NCBI GenBank assembly: GCA_039090855.1
Contig: CM077005.1
Location: 77,062,607-77,126,606, forward strand
From: Macrothele yani
Lineage: Eukaryota > Arthropoda > Arachnida > Araneae > Macrothelidae
Length of the DNA stretch: 64,000 bases
Direction: 5' to 3'
Shown one piece after another: positions 1-11,077 of the stretch (positions are counted from its first letter, which is position 1; each line of letters begins with the position of its first letter). The notes under the pieces were generated by a model that was not told where the DNA came from, did not search any database, and worked only from the letters and a program-made list of their open reading frames with translations. A program made the translations under genes and the position numbers.

Positions 1-544
1 GTCTTGGTGTTTTTGGATGCCTGTTCAAGAATTTTCTTATTATTTAACACCTGATTTTACGGTCGGGTGTCATTTCTAGTACCAACCACAGTCTAAAAGA
101 TCAAACTTTTGTTTTTCAAACGGCCTTTCCTCCTGTAGAAAAATAAAGTTTGCTGTCACTCCTTAGGAGGACAGAAACTCCTAAAGATGGGTTTTTGCCT
201 CTACCACCATTAGGGTACTTCGTTCCTCTTCCTCTGTTGAAGCCGTTGGCTATTCTCTAACTGTAGCCCTATGCAGTGGATCATACAGAGTACTATAAGA
301 TGAAGCCAGATAAGCTCAGTATCCTTTTTCTTTTTTTTTTTTTTTTTTTTTGCGGTGAGGTATGCTCCTTCCTATATCCTTTCACATTCATGTTTAGTCT
401 GGTACTGGTGGACATATTTACTTTAGTACTACGACAATCAAAGAGTTATTAGCAAAATTTACTAAATTCAGCAAACCGAATTGCGTTGTGTTTTGATAGC
501 CACGGTACGTATTGCATTAAGGGAAATTACTGTAATTGTAAGCT
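1..544. other. No gene seen; AT-rich DNA with a T-run
   Basis: No convincing coding region or recognisable element. A homopolymer T tract of about 20 bases lies near 330-352 and could be the reverse-strand tail of an old retroposon. Otherwise featureless. Confidence 0.4.
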
Positions 545-815
545 TTTACCGTTGCACCGATGACTGAGTATTACGACAGACGGCTTCTAACTTTTCGTCC
601 CAGATGTCCTGGGTTTGAATCCCTGGTCAGGGAATCAAACCTCGGTGGGCTTGTTTTACGAAGGCAGTGCTCCACAAGGGACGGGCGACTATTTATAACT
701 CATTGAGAACTTTGTCTTCCTTGGAAAAAGTGGCTTCAAATCAAAGACGGGCGACTCCTTGTAGCCCACTGATTTGCTCACGGTGCTTTTTTAACCACCG
801 AACAAACAAACAATT
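545..815 (+). repeat. Degenerate tRNA-derived SINE, family A
   Basis: The stretch carries a B-box-like GGTTTGAATCC near 610, then a family-A body with 'gggacgggcgac' and a tail 'tttgctcacggtg...aaccaccgaacaaacaaac'. The same body recurs at 28885, 32505, 47250, 47773 and 51540. The 'gggcgac..tagcc' segment appears twice (near 681 and 747), suggesting an internal duplication or two overlapping insertions. It is old and diverged. Family membership rests on by-eye similarity. Confidence 0.5.
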
Positions 816-1009
816 AGCGTTCACTAAACTCGCATAAATCAACATGAAGAAAGAGATAAAACTTTTACGCAGCTATTCTTCATTCAATCGAATGTTAAAA
901 CGTAGCATACAATACGCTATTTCTTGTGTATATGTGAAAGAAAAAAAATATTACACACTGCTCCGCATAAAAAATGCCACATCAGGCATCCATGAACTCC
1001 TCCTCAGGC

Positions 1010-1440
1010 TGGTGTCATGTTTTGGGGAGCTATGAGTTTCAACAGATGTTCATCGCTGATAAGCATAGTAGGTAAAATTATAGCACGACGATACGTTGAG
1101 GAAGTGCTGCGTCCCGTTTTGTTGCCGTATTTCCGTGGTATCCTTGATGCCCAGTTACAACAAGACAGCGCGGGCTCCCACAATGCGACAGAGCCTACAA
1201 GACGTCCAGATGGCCAGTGTGATCCCCAGACTTCTCCCAATGTGAAACGTGTGGGACGCCATTGGCAGAAGATTAAATGCCCCCGAACGATTTTCTTGCA
1301 ATGTTAATGAATTTTAGAGACAGGTCAACGGTGCATGGTCAGCGATACCTCAGAACAACATCCGAGGATGTTTTCACTCGATGCTAAGCCGTGTTGCTGA
1401 ATGTATTGGCCAGCATGGCGGTCATCTGACTCAGGTCACA
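1010..1440 (+). pseudogene. Tc1-like transposase remnant, C-terminal half
   Basis: Translation in shifting frames resembles the catalytic core and C-terminus of a Tc1-family transposase, the DDE enzyme that cuts and pastes the element. Visible pieces are 'VMFWGAMSFN' near 1013, 'ARRYVEEVLRPVLLPY' near 1084, a QQD catalytic block near 1155 (read as QQDSAGSHNA), 'NVWDAIGRR'-like codons near 1240, and a C-terminal block 'QNNIRGCFHSML' near 1353. The HTH half and both inverted repeats are not found, and stops and frameshifts break it. It is a dead 5'-truncated copy, from a different lineage than the elements at 3521 and 6756. Confidence 0.75.
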
Positions 1441-3350
1441 TTACACTGTTCGCTTGCCCATCGCACTCATGTAATCCCTTAGAAATTAAATCACTTCTTT
1501 TCCACCTACTTCTCTAGATATGTGCTAAGTTTCGTCTCATTTCTTGCAATTCTTTATACTGTGGCCTTTTTTATGCCAAGCAGTGTAAATTTAACATGGT
1601 ATACAAACATTTGCGTTGTACAGCAGAGCTTTCTTTTATTTCTTCCAAATATGTAGATTTTTCACTTATGCAAGCAGCTTAATCTTTAATCTTCTGCTGA
1701 AGCTTTCGATGATACAATATTTTTGTATACCGATGATTTTTTACATATTCGATATATTTTTGATATTCGGTTTTTTTAAATAAATGGTACGTTTTTGTTT
1801 AAGTAATTCGACATGCAACCGACACTGGTATGAGATAGATGATGTTTGTTTGTTAAATTACGACGATCTTTGCAATATTTTATGAAATTGCGTTAACTAT
1901 CTTCTGTACAGATTATGCTATTAATCACTGTCCTGCATCGATGATAAGGCATCAATACTTATTTAGTTTTCGTAAAAATGAAAAATGAATGAATTTCCTT
2001 TCCTTCAGAGAATCAAATGAATACGTTATTTTCTTCTTTCAACTATCTATTCTTGATTCAATATCCTACATTTTTCTGTTATTTTAAAACAAAACCTGTC
2101 CTTCATAACAGTATTATGTGTTTCGCTTTTCCTTTAATCAAACTTTCTTTATTGAAAGATCGAGCAATGCAATAACATTTGTTTGTCGTATGCCTCAGTT
2201 TTAAAAAGTTAAACACCATTCAGGAAAAATGCAACTGGATAAGAAATTAATTTTGAGATTTTGGTAAGGAAGGAATAAATGATTTAGTAATGGCATTATT
2301 TGTGACCCAAATTTTTTGCGGAATGGATGCAGTTCTTTTTTGAATGACGGGAATCAGCAGCAGGTAAGACAGGAACAAACATGTCCATGTCCATGAAAGT
2401 CGTCATAAAAAACGGGCAGTTCTATCCGACAAGTTTCTGGAAAAGAGATGGGGAAAATGCCTGAGAGCAACGAGTAATTAATCAGATAACCTGCTCTTTT
2501 CTTATCAATTAGCTGTAGAAATGATTTGGGGCACTGATCCAAATTTCAGAACAGTATTGAAGGATTAGGCGAGATTGTAACTCACACTGAGCCAAAAATG
2601 TTTCAAATAAAATAGCATCGACCAGCTCGAAGAAAAAATTATGAAGCGAATTTCGCAATGGAAAAAAGCAAGCTGTACAAAAAAAAAAAAAACGTTGAAA
2701 AATATTAAATAGAGGAATTTGTTTTTCAAAGGATTATGGGATGTGGAAACAGAAGGAAAATGTTGGCCTATCTGAATGCTAAGTTACTGATATTTCGTCT
2801 TATAGAAATCTTATGCTTCTTATTCAGTCATTCCCTTGTACTCACTGCGGCCATGCAAAAAAATCGTTATAGACGATGGATTAAATTAATTTAATTTTTA
2901 GTTTTAAGCCCCCCCTATCAGCCCCACATTTGGGATAAACCTTCTGTTGGTGCAAGATTGATCGCAACCAGACGGATGAGTGATGCGGAGAACTTGGCCT
3001 AATCATAGTCAGATACCAACCTCGTCTTCATGCCTCTTCCCACAAAAAGGATTCCAACGACCAAAGTTTTGATGCCATTGTTGCAACTCCGGGCTGTGAG
3101 AAAACGACTTTTAGGGAGCGCCACCTCGTCTGACCGTAGACAAAGCAGACCGATCATAATTGCTAAAAATCACGGCGACATTAGTGTTGATGGTAAGAGG
3201 AATATCCTGTCTTGAAAACTAGCTAAGACAACTTATCAGTCTAGTACGTGTGGCAGTGAATTGAAGAACAGGAAGTAATAACGACGTGCAAGTACATCTC
3301 CTTGTCTCTACAACAAAGGCACTAAAGATGGGTGAGTTGAAAGTACGAGG
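1441..3350. other. No gene seen
   Basis: AT-rich sequence without a supported gene. Poly-A runs occur near 2682. A more GC-rich stretch around 2909-3200 (with 'gccccccctatcagcccc') has no recognisable match and might be an old retroposon. Short open frames here look like chance. Confidence 0.35.
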
Positions 3351-3352
3351 TC

Positions 3353-3520
3353 GCTCCGGTGGCGTAGTCGTCTAAGTTCTGGCTTGAGCCTATTCGTCCT
3401 AGTTGGGTCCGGGTTCGAATCCCGGTTAATCATGGATGTTTGTGTTTGTCTTTAGGCACTGGCTCTCCGCGTGCTCCTTGATCAACACTGGCTCTCTGTG
3501 TACATTGATCATTTGACATA
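3353..3520 (+). repeat. tRNA-derived SINE, family A, interrupted by a Tc1
   Basis: It begins with a tRNA-like head ('ggtggcgtagtcgtctaag') and a strong B box GGTTCGAATCC near 3413, followed by the family-A body 'gtttgtctttaggcactggctctc'. The tail holds a unit of about 100 bp ('cactggctctctgtgtacattgatcatttgacata') that reappears after the Tc1 near 4793-4850. The Tc1 therefore landed in the first of two tandem tail units. B-box quality suggests Pol III origin. Confidence 0.7.
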
Positions 3521-4739
3521 CACTGAAGAGCAATTGAATTAAAGATACCTGTCTAGTAACGTGTAGCACCACCTTTCGCCCTGATGACCACGGCGATTCG
3601 TCTCGCCATGGACTCGACAAGACACCGGAAGCGTTGGGAAGCCATACGGATAAACGACCCCTGAACAAACTCCCACAGTTTACGAAGATTTGATGGATGG
3701 GGGTCAGAGCCTCGAACATCTCTCTCGATGGCATCCCAGATGTGCTCGATGGGATTAAGGTCAGGTGATCTAGCTGGCCAAGGAAGCGAGGTCACGTCGG
3801 TGGAGTGTTCATCCAACCATTCAGATGCAATTCGGGAGCGGAGACACGGTGCATAGTCTTGTTGCAGGATGAGGTCCCCAGTGGGATGTTGAAGACGCAC
3901 AAACGGGAGAAAATGGTCGTCCAGGATATCCCGGTAACGTTGACCTGTGAGGGACGATGTCACACGTACCAGGTGTCCCATTTCAGTCCACGTAAACAGT
4001 CCCCAGACGAGAATGCCATCCCCACCAGCTTGAAGAGTACCCTGCTGGCAAGAAGGATCCATCGCTTCATGTGTTTTGCGCCGTACTCCTATCCTGCTAT
4101 CCGCATGTACCAAGTGAATCTTGACTCATCAGTCCAGGCAACATTTTCCCACATGTCTAGGGTTAAGTGGCGATGTTCCCGCTCCCATGCTAATCTTTGC
4201 ACCCTGTGATTTGTGGTCAGCAGTGGTACTCTCGTGGGACGATGGCTTCTGTACCCCATAGCGAGGAGATGATTCTGGATGGTGTGGCTTCTTACACGTT
4301 TTTGTGCATCTGCGTTAAATTGCCGAATGATTTCTTGCACTGTGGCCCGTCTATCCGCTGTTATAATGCGAGCTAGCTGACGATGACCCCGTTCATCCAC
4401 ATGCTGTTGTCCACGGTAGTTGGCCCTTGCAGAGATGGTTTTATCTGATTCGATGTTCTCACGGTGTACCCGTGACACAGTGGCTCGTGAAAATCCCAAT
4501 GCCTGCACGACTTCCGAGATGGAGTGACCCATTCGTCGGGCCCCGACAATATGCTCAAGATCAAATGCGCTTATATCCTTCGTCTTACCCATACTGCGCC
4601 GCGACTCTTACTTATTCCCGTCGCATCACTCCTTATATGGTCGGATTGCTGCATAAGTCATGTCGTTTCCGTTTACAGGGCCGCCCACAGCGCCACATTT
4701 GCAAAGGCCAGCTGTCTCTAATTCAATTGCTTTTCAGTG
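3521..4739 (-). mobile_element. Tc1-like DNA transposon with both ends
   Basis: A 1219-bp element bounded by TA at 3519-3520 and 4740-4741, the target-site duplication typical of Tc1/mariner. Terminal inverted repeats are about 30 bp: the left end starts CACTGAAGAGCAATTG and the right end, read in reverse, starts CACTGAAAAGCAATTG. The transposase lies inside on the minus strand. Both ends are present, so only the frameshifted transposase marks it as inactive. It sits within a SINE tail, so it is younger than that SINE. Confidence 0.88.
3553..4592 (-). pseudogene. Tc1-like transposase, one frameshift
   Basis: Two overlapping reading frames together cover a full-length transposase of about 340 aa. 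The N-terminal 167 aa (4592 down to 4089) starts MGKTKDISAFDLEHIVGARR and has the paired-like HTH segments ('SEVVQALGFSRATVSRV', then a second HTH). It includes the first catalytic Asp in 'WTDESRF'. The C-terminal frame (from about 4113 to 3553) contains 'GILVWGLFTWTEMGH', the second Asp in 'LILQQDYAP', and the third acidic region in 'SPDLNPIEHIWD', ending 'AKGGATRY'. The break lies near 4100, just after the first Asp. All three catalytic positions look intact; the QQD block reads QQDYAPCL rather than the more usual QQDNARPH. Confidence 0.88.
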
Positions 4740-4741
4740 TA

Positions 4742-4965
4742 CTGTGTACCATGTTTGATATGTCCTAATTCTCTATATGTTATTTGATCTACACTGGCTC
4801 TCTCTGTGTATATTGATCATTTGACATACTCTGTACCATGTTTGATTTGTACTTGTTGATGTAAAACTGCCTCTGTACAAAAACAATATTTATACTGTAT
4901 GTGCCTGCCTGTATATGTCAATATATCTGTCAACCAAGTCCAATAAATAATTTTTTAAGCCTCCA
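4742..4965 (+). repeat. SINE tail continuation with tandem unit
   Basis: Continues the sequence interrupted by the Tc1 at 3521-4739. It contains the second tail unit ('cactggctctctctgtgtatattgatcatttgacata' near 4793) and ends with 'caataaataat' near 4942, which includes an AATAAA-like signal. It could be a SINE fused to a LINE-type 3' end. Confidence 0.45.
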
Positions 4966-4989
4966 ATAACAAAAAAAGGTAAAAAAAAC

Positions 4990-5265
4990 GCGAATTCGAA
5001 GGCATTTGATGACACTTAAGGTGGTAGGACTGAATATTGGAAGCACAACTGAAAGACGAAGAGAGGTATCTGCCTTCATAGATAAGAAGAAAATCAAGTT
5101 TCCTGTAGGTGAGGGTTTCACAAAAAAGAATGGAATAGAAGAGTGTGAGAGCTTGGTGCTTGTAAGATTTCCTTCAATTGGGCCACACTGACGGAAGATG
5201 AAGTTGCGATTTTGCTGCCAAGGTATCTCAAAGCTTCTGTCTTTGAAGTTGAGAACAAGTGAGGC
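4990..5265 (+). pseudogene. Unrecognised coding-like fragment
   Basis: An open frame of about 60 codons from 5006, then a frame reading 'WATLTEDEVAILLPRYLKAS' near 5182-5241. The composition is more protein-like than the surroundings. I do not recognise the family. A fragment of a transposable-element polyprotein is the likeliest explanation, but no catalytic motif is visible. Confidence 0.25.
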
Positions 5266-5445
5266 ACTAATAATTATGCAAAATGAATAGAGCGCATTAG
5301 AATACAGTTTCTTTTCTGCTTCTATGCCACAAAATGGTTGCGACCATGGTTTAAACTATGATTTCTAAAACTGATGGAAGAGGAACTACAAAAGGTTCCA
5401 TCTTAACGGACATCAAGGACAAAGAATACAAGAAGACGAAGAGCG

Positions 5446-5623
5446 TATAACGAAGTGAATTTCTCCGTCATTTTTATCCGCGCCGGGTTCGAACCCGGGT
5501 CCACTCATTCCGGAATAAGTTGCTCTACCAATTAAGCTACGCGGACATTTGTTCTGATTCCTATCTGCCTTTATGTCGTGTGCGTCCTGCTGGCAGGTAC
5601 GTCACATCTCCTGGTACGTTACA
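5446..5623 (-). repeat. 3' LTR of TRIM copy 1
   Basis: 178 bp. Minus-strand order: TGTAACGTACC leader, a second TGTGACGTACC, a linker, then a tRNA-like body with A and B boxes, then 'atgacggagaaa' and the TTATA end. The leader is duplicated relative to TRIM copy 2, making this LTR about 16 bp longer. It differs from its partner LTR at several sites, so the insertion is not recent. Confidence 0.85.
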
Positions 5624-5754
5624 TCATCTCCCCTTATTTTTCTTTTTTTCTTTCGAAGTGCTGCTCATATTTTTCCTATCTCGCGGTGTGGAAATAACAT
5701 CACACCAATGCGAGATTTTGAACGGTCGGGTCATCCGGATAGTTCGGGCGCCAT

Positions 5755-5935
5755 TATAACGAAGTAAATTTCTCCGTCATTTTTATCCGCGCCGGGGTTC
5801 TGAACTCGGGTCCACTCATTCCGGAATAAGTTGCTCTACCAATTAAGCTACGCGGACATTGATTGTAATTGCTATCTGCCTTTATGTCGTGTGCGTCCTT
5901 TCTGGCAGGTACGTCACATCTCCTGGTACGTTACA
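5755..5935 (-). repeat. 5' LTR of TRIM copy 1
   Basis: 181 bp. Same layout as its partner, with small insertions that spoil the B box (plus-strand 'ggggttctgaactcgg'). It is immediately followed, on the minus strand, by one spacer base and the primer-binding-site candidate. Confidence 0.85.
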
Positions 5936-5939
5936 AGCG

Positions 5940-6690
5940 TACCTGGTAAAAGTGACTTCTGTGATATGAAATAGGGAGGGGATAGAATACGTAATGCTGC
6001 TTGCCACGTCGGCATATATGGCAGTATCCTGTACGATTTTGAAAAGTTTCACAGAACACAATTTATGAGAGCAAAAAAAGAGCCACAAGCGGAATATGCA
6101 TTGCATTTGATATCCCAATGAAAGAAATGGAAAACTGTAAATACTATGAAAATATGCTATATTACAACAACGCGCATTTGTTATGGACCTGAAAATAAAA
6201 ATAATAACTTAGAAAAGGTGTAGAAGCGTCATAAGAAAGACGCTCGATGCTGGAGATTCAATGAAGGAGAATGTCGACTTACTTTGAAGAAAAGGTTTCT
6301 CTAAGAAATAGGAACCATGGAATTACAATCGGTCAACAATTGTGAAGACAGCTGCTTAAAGAAGTTGTGGAGTAGCTTTAGGAAATTCGGAAAAGACGAA
6401 TGAACAGGATGTTGAAAATAAAAGCACGCAGATACTTTCTCATTCCAATTTTATTTATAAGAAATTTAAAACAGAAATTAAAAGCCAAGAACGTACACAG
6501 TGACAGGAAGAAGGGAAATAGATCGGCAAAACAGCAGTTGCTATTATAAAGGCATTGGTTTAGAGAACCAGACACAAGAGATGAACAAAGAACATATTCA
6601 AACCTGCAAAAGTACGTAATAAGGAAACAGATACATCTCGCATATTATATTGATTAAAAAGTAAATATTGCAGTGTTAATAAATGTTACA
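5940..6690. other. No gene seen
   Basis: AT-rich sequence with only short chance open frames. No repeats shared with the rest of the window were noticed. Confidence 0.35.
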
Positions 6691-6691
6691 A

Positions 6692-6739
6692 ACGTAAAAA
6701 TTAAGAATTCATTTTTTAATGAATTCTTAATTTTTACGT
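6692..6739. repeat. Perfect 22-bp inverted repeat with TTTT loop
   Basis: Arms ACGTAAAAATTAAGAATTCATT (first 20 bases ACGTAAAAATTAAGAATTCA) at 6692-6713 and their exact complement at 6718-6739, separated by TTTT. A short (TG)n run follows, then the left end of a Tc1 at 6756. It would form a strong hairpin or cruciform. Confidence 0.9.
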
Positions 6740-6755
6740 GTGTGTGTGTGTTATA

Positions 6756-7975
6756 CAGGGGTTGGGCAAAGTACTGTTAATACCATGGTTATAAGGGTTA
6801 ATCTTATTCGTGTAGGCTACATTGAAAACAAGAAATGTGGTGATTATCTTTGGCGCATCTTTCTTTTTCTATATTCTTTAGGCTGTATTCCACTGTGGTA
6901 AAAGTTGTGTTCAGTAGCGGTTCGTTCGAGCAGTCGGTGAAATTTATGACCTGTGGCACTTCCGAAGAGGACAGACCAAGGCAACCCGTTCAGCAGGAGC
7001 ACCTGTAACCATAACAGCCCATTTGTTTAGTGTTTCAAGAGTAACAGTCTCCACGTTTAAGACTGAATACACAAAGCATGGCAAGACGACATCGGCGAGG
7101 AAGAATAGGGGGCGAAAAGCGAGATTGAATAAGGGGGACCGTCGAACACTAAAAAGGATTGTGCCTGAGCAACTCCGAACTACCGCAGCAAAAGTGACAG
7201 CAGAACTCAATATCCACCTAGAATACAACGTTTCTGCAAACAACAGTCCACAGAGAACTTCACAAAGTCAACATCCATGAATGGGCTGCAATTGTGAAAC
7301 CTATAACCACAGAAACCAATGCTACTATGAGAAAAAGATGTGTAAAAAGCATACAACCGGGACAGATGATGAACGAAAACGTGTGATATGGTCCGATGAG
7401 TTCTCATTTGCATTATTCGCAACGGTAGGTCGGTTTTATGTGGAAGCGTACAATTCGGAATGTCTGGGTTTCAACTGTCAAACATGGAAGTTGATGTTTT
7501 ATGATTTGATAGGCCATATCTCTGTAGTCAGCTGGCGCCATCATTATCCTACATGGTCGAATTACTTCCACCGAGTACTTGGACTTTCTAAGTGATCAGG
7601 TGCATCCAATGGTTCAAATGTTGTTTCCCAACAAGGATGTTATTTTTCAAGATTATAATGCGTCCATGCACACAGCCAGAACAGTTTGAGGTGCACCAAG
7701 ATGAACTTCAGCATCTGCCCTCGCCAGCTCAATCACCTGACTTGTATGTCATCTAACCACTATCGGAAGTTTTGGAGAGCACAATGAGAAGCAGATTCCT
7801 TCCTCCACTATCTCTGAGGCAACTGGCTGATGTTCTGATCGTCAACAGCTACAACATTCCTCTGGAGATCTATTCTAAGAAGGTTGGAAGCTGTATTAAA
7901 AGCAAATGTGGTCCAACATCAATAAAGACATATTGTCTATTTCCACGTTGCTCACATTATGAGATTATTTAACCC
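6756..7975 (+). mobile_element. Decayed Tc1-like transposon
   Basis: The left end at 6756 (CAGGGGTTGGGCAAAGTACTG, preceded by TA at 6754-6755) resembles a common Tc1 terminal sequence. No matching right end is visible: the element runs into an RTE fragment near 7976. The interior is transposase-derived with many frameshifts and stops. The loss of the right end suggests a deletion or a breakpoint at the RTE junction. Confidence 0.7.
6945..7975 (+). pseudogene. Tc1-like transposase remnant
   Basis: Recognisable pieces in changing frames: a second HTH region near 7023-7200 ('VSRVTVSTF'), a 'TDDERKRVIWSDEFSFALF' block near 7363 with the first catalytic Asp, an altered FQD block near 7648 ('ttttcaagattataatgcg'), a 'LPSPAQSPDL'-like block near 7719 and a C-terminal 'SLRQLADVLIVNSYNIPLE' near 7811. 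At least five frame breaks. No complete enzyme can be read. Confidence 0.7.
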
Positions 7976-8425
7976 ACTTACGTTTTACTGACGACACAGT
8001 CACTTTTGCAAGTATTCCCTCAGAGCTTCGGAATATGGTCCAGGAACTTGCCGACAGGTGTAAATTGTGGGCTTAAAAATGAACTTACAGAAAACAAAAT
8101 TGATGTCCAATAATTTTACAACAATTAAAGATTTTGCAATTGATGGGTCAAATCTGGAAACAACAGGTTCCTACATTTACCTTGGACAACAGATATCAAG
8201 CGAAGGCTACATTAAAGAAGAAATTATTAGGTGTACAAAACTTGTTTTGAGAGCTTTCCAAAGAAACAGTACAATTTCCAAGGGTAATTTATCTATATGT
8301 CTTAAAAGAAAAATGTTTAATCAATGCATCATTCCAGTTCTTACTTATGAATCAGAGATATAGACCTTAACTTAAAAGTACATACAGGTACTACGATCAA
8401 CTCAGAGAAGCCTCTTTCTTAGTTT
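7976..8425 (+). pseudogene. RTE-type reverse transcriptase fragment, old copy
   Basis: Aligns to the RT region of the RTE copies at 12390-12830 and 58980-59420. It starts at a degenerate FADD region ('aacccacttacgttttactgacgac'), continues through 'GLKMNLQKTKLM' and 'YIYLGQQISSEGYIKEEI', and fades after 'LTYESEI' near 8360. Truncated at both ends and the most diverged of the three copies. It helps polarise the A/G differences between the other two: it has A at nearly all alignable sites where the 10.2-kb copy has G. Confidence 0.8.
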
Positions 8426-10210
8426 TACCTGCTTGAGAAAGCCAAGAAAGATAGTGAGAGAAACTTATGAACTCACGTATCAGAAAAACAATTAACAAAA
8501 CAAAAATAAATATCTTTTGTCTAGAACGATTCCCTCAGTGTTCATACTGTCTCACTGTTTTTGTTTTTGTTTTCTTTATTTCTTGTTTTTGTTGTTTTTT
8601 AACTGCCATTTTTGGGACAAGTTGTTTTTATCTTTCGTGGAAAATTCCCGCCGATAAAGATAACAAGCCAATATTTATTTCGCTTTCCCATTCTTGCAGC
8701 TTGCCAAATAACTTGTGATTCATTTCTGTGCTTTAAACATACTTCGTCAAATTTCCGTTTTGTTCGGCGACATTTTTTCTTGGAAAAAACTATTTTTAAC
8801 AGTTTAACATGTCTTCGCAAAAATGTTGTCTTAATTTTACGAAGTGGCATTTTGGAAAAGCACTTGGTGACGACAAACATTATTTCAACAACAGATAGCT
8901 CATACATTTCTTTCTCAATATTTCACAACTTAGGGCCGTAGCTTCTACTTATCGAGCATGCTTTTTCTTCATATTGGAAACACAGTCGTAGCAAATTCTG
9001 ATTCAAAATATTGAAACTTCTAAAATTTATCAATCTCATAAGCTTCCTGCAAATCTAAAATAAGACTGCGACCTTTGTTTTTGCCCATGCACTAAGTAAG
9101 AAACATATACACACACACACAAACGCATTTGAGCGAAATAGTTCTAACTTCATTCTTCTGCGCAGTTCAGTGCAGTGGTTATTTCGAAGACAAAAACGGC
9201 TTTGCTTGCACAGGCACCTAAAAATACTGTTTTATAAATCACCGGAGAATGTATTCTCACTTCGGTTATATTTATGGCGGAAATTTATCGAAAATCTGTT
9301 AACGCTTAGCTTAGACTGCCTCGCAGCGTTGTTTGGAAGCACTTTTAAGTGCAGGTGCAGCAAATTCATAAGCTTGGAAGAAGCCTGTGATCCTTCATCG
9401 CACAACATGTGTAGCTCCTGAATCTTAACCCCATAAATATTTCTCCACGCGATCTACCCCAAAACACATTAAGGGGCGACGATGTCATTTATTGTCTCCG
9501 TGGAGCGTGGAAAACCTCATTTTTAAAGTTTTCTCCGTTCTCCGTGCATCCCATAACTTTTCTTGGCGTTTTCCGAGGGCATATTTCACTGGCTTTGCTT
9601 TGGAAACATTTCTCTGAAGTGTTTCTTCGCATTAATAAAAATTACACGACGCAGTAACGATATTACGATGTCTACCTTGTATTTCTTGAACAAAAATTTA
9701 AAAAATGGCTTGGACGCAATATTTGTAGAAGCAATATTTAAAACAGTGTTTACCTAGTTCTACCAAAATGCGACTGAAAAGTAAGTAGAAGTTTAATTTT
9801 TTAAACACTAATTTAAAAATCAATCTTACTCAAAAGATTTTTAGGCAAAAGAATTTAATATTATATAAACTTAAATTAGACAATTTAATAGGACTGGTTA
9901 TAGCAATTTATCTGCCACATTGTAAAGCTAGAGCATTTTTTTTTTACTTCCTGTAAGCCGAGATTAAAAATATTGCTCTCCAGCAAAATTAATTTGGTCT
10001 CTCTTTTGTTATTTGTTGGACACCTTACGTATACCGAACAAAAGAGAATCTCCCATCCTTAATTTAATGTTACCTTCTGGAAAGAAAGTTGAGAACGAAC
10101 TAAATACTTCTATTGAAATGAGCAAAAAGCGCTTCCCAGATAACTTTTCACAAATTAGGTCCTTCAAAATTGTGAGCGCGTCCGAAAAACCAAATGTTAA
10201 ATTTCCACTA
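8426..10210. other. No gene seen
   Basis: AT-rich, no element recognised. A (CA)n run lies at 9109-9120. Two overlapping open frames of about 100 codons on opposite strands near 8599-8941 lack any recognisable motif and are judged chance. Confidence 0.35.
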
Positions 10211-10232
10211 TATAACTTAAATCTTGGCCCTC

Positions 10233-11055
10233 AGTCTCCGGCAGCTGGAATGTGCCTGGCCAAGGCAGCGGCCAGTGCGACATGAAGGCAGAGGGTGCTG
10301 GGAGTCCCCGGGGACCGGACTGGGCTGCCATCTGGTGCTGACCTTGGCTACTTACAATGGACGCTCCCTATCTTCTGATTCCAAGGCTTCTTGGATTGGA
10401 GGGGGAACTGCAGGGGATCAAGTGGGACATCGTGGGGCTAGGTGAGGTGGGGAGAGGGGGAGGGGATCTCATCGAGCTGAAAAGTGGACATCTCTTCTAC
10501 TATCGTGGGACAGATACTGGCAGAATTAGTGATGTTGGATTCATAATAAACAAGAAACTGAAGGATAAAGTTGTAGAAGTTGAAAGTTCCTCTGGCGGAG
10601 CTGCACGACTTGTTGTCCAACTCTCGAAAAGATACCAGGCTCGGATTATTCAAACTTATGCACCCACCACGGGTCATCCTGAGGAGGAGGTTGAAGAATT
10701 TTATGAGGAAATTTGTCATCTAAATGGTAAAGGTGGGCAGCACTTGAAAATAATTGTGGGAGATTTCAGTGCAAAAATGGGGCAACGGCGGCAGAGTGGG
10801 ACTTCAGTGGGTGGGTTCGGTCACGGCGGCAGAGATCAGCGTGGAAATACTCTCGTTGAGTTTGCAGAGGCGGAGGGGTTATTCATCTTGGGCTCCTTTT
10901 TCGGGAAAGGGCCACACAGGGGGTGGACATGGGGACATCCGGGTGGGACGACGGGTGAGATTGATTTTATTATGTGTAACAGGGAATTCGTCATGGAGGA
11001 CTGCAGTGTGCTAGACGGGTTCGACACAGGTGGTGACCATGGATTGGTGAGATGA
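10233..11055 (+). pseudogene. RTE endonuclease (APE-like) domain
   Basis: Encodes the domain that nicks target DNA for target-primed reverse transcription. A first frame gives 'LATYNGRSLSS' near 10340; a frameshift leads into the 232-aa frame from 10357. Visible motifs: 'GLGEVGRG' with the catalytic Glu near 10438, 'YAPTTG' near 10660, 'GDFSAKMG' near 10760, 'GEIDFIMCN' near 10957 and 'GGDHGLVR' with the conserved Asp-His near 11033. Many otherwise conserved N, R, K and S positions are G, D or S here (for example GDF-S in place of the usual GDF-N, and GGDH in place of the usual SDH). Each of these can arise by A-to-G change. A stop follows at 11053-11055. Confidence 0.85.
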
Positions 11056-11077
11056 GGGATGCACCTCGGCACTGGAC

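Larger units (their letters stand above)
5446..5935 (-). mobile_element. Miniature LTR retrotransposon (TRIM-like) copy 1
   Basis: A 490-bp non-coding element flanked by the 4-bp duplication AGCG (5442-5445 and 5936-5939). Two direct repeats of 178 bp (5446-5623) and 181 bp (5755-5935) bound an internal region of 131 bp. Read on the minus strand, the LTR starts TG and ends TTATA. One base after the 5' LTR comes TGGCGCCCGAACTATCCG (5736-5753), a primer-binding-site candidate whose first 12 bases equal those of tRNA-Lys-primed retroviral sites. Just before the 3' LTR is a long purine-rich tract (minus strand, about 5624-5655). Each LTR holds a tRNA-like sequence with A box TAGCTTAATTGG; the 3' LTR keeps GGTTCGAACCC as B box, which is disrupted in the 5' LTR. 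No protein is encoded, so it must be mobilised in trans. Confidence 0.85.

Noticed and set aside
5446..5935. TRIM copies as tandem SINE pairs
   Set aside because: First considered because of the A and B boxes. Rejected because each pair has one 4-bp duplication around the whole, a PBS next to the 5' repeat, a purine tract before the 3' repeat, and no A-rich tail.
8599..8941. Opposed open frames of 102 and 109 codons
   Set aside because: Both strands are open over the same stretch and neither shows a motif.
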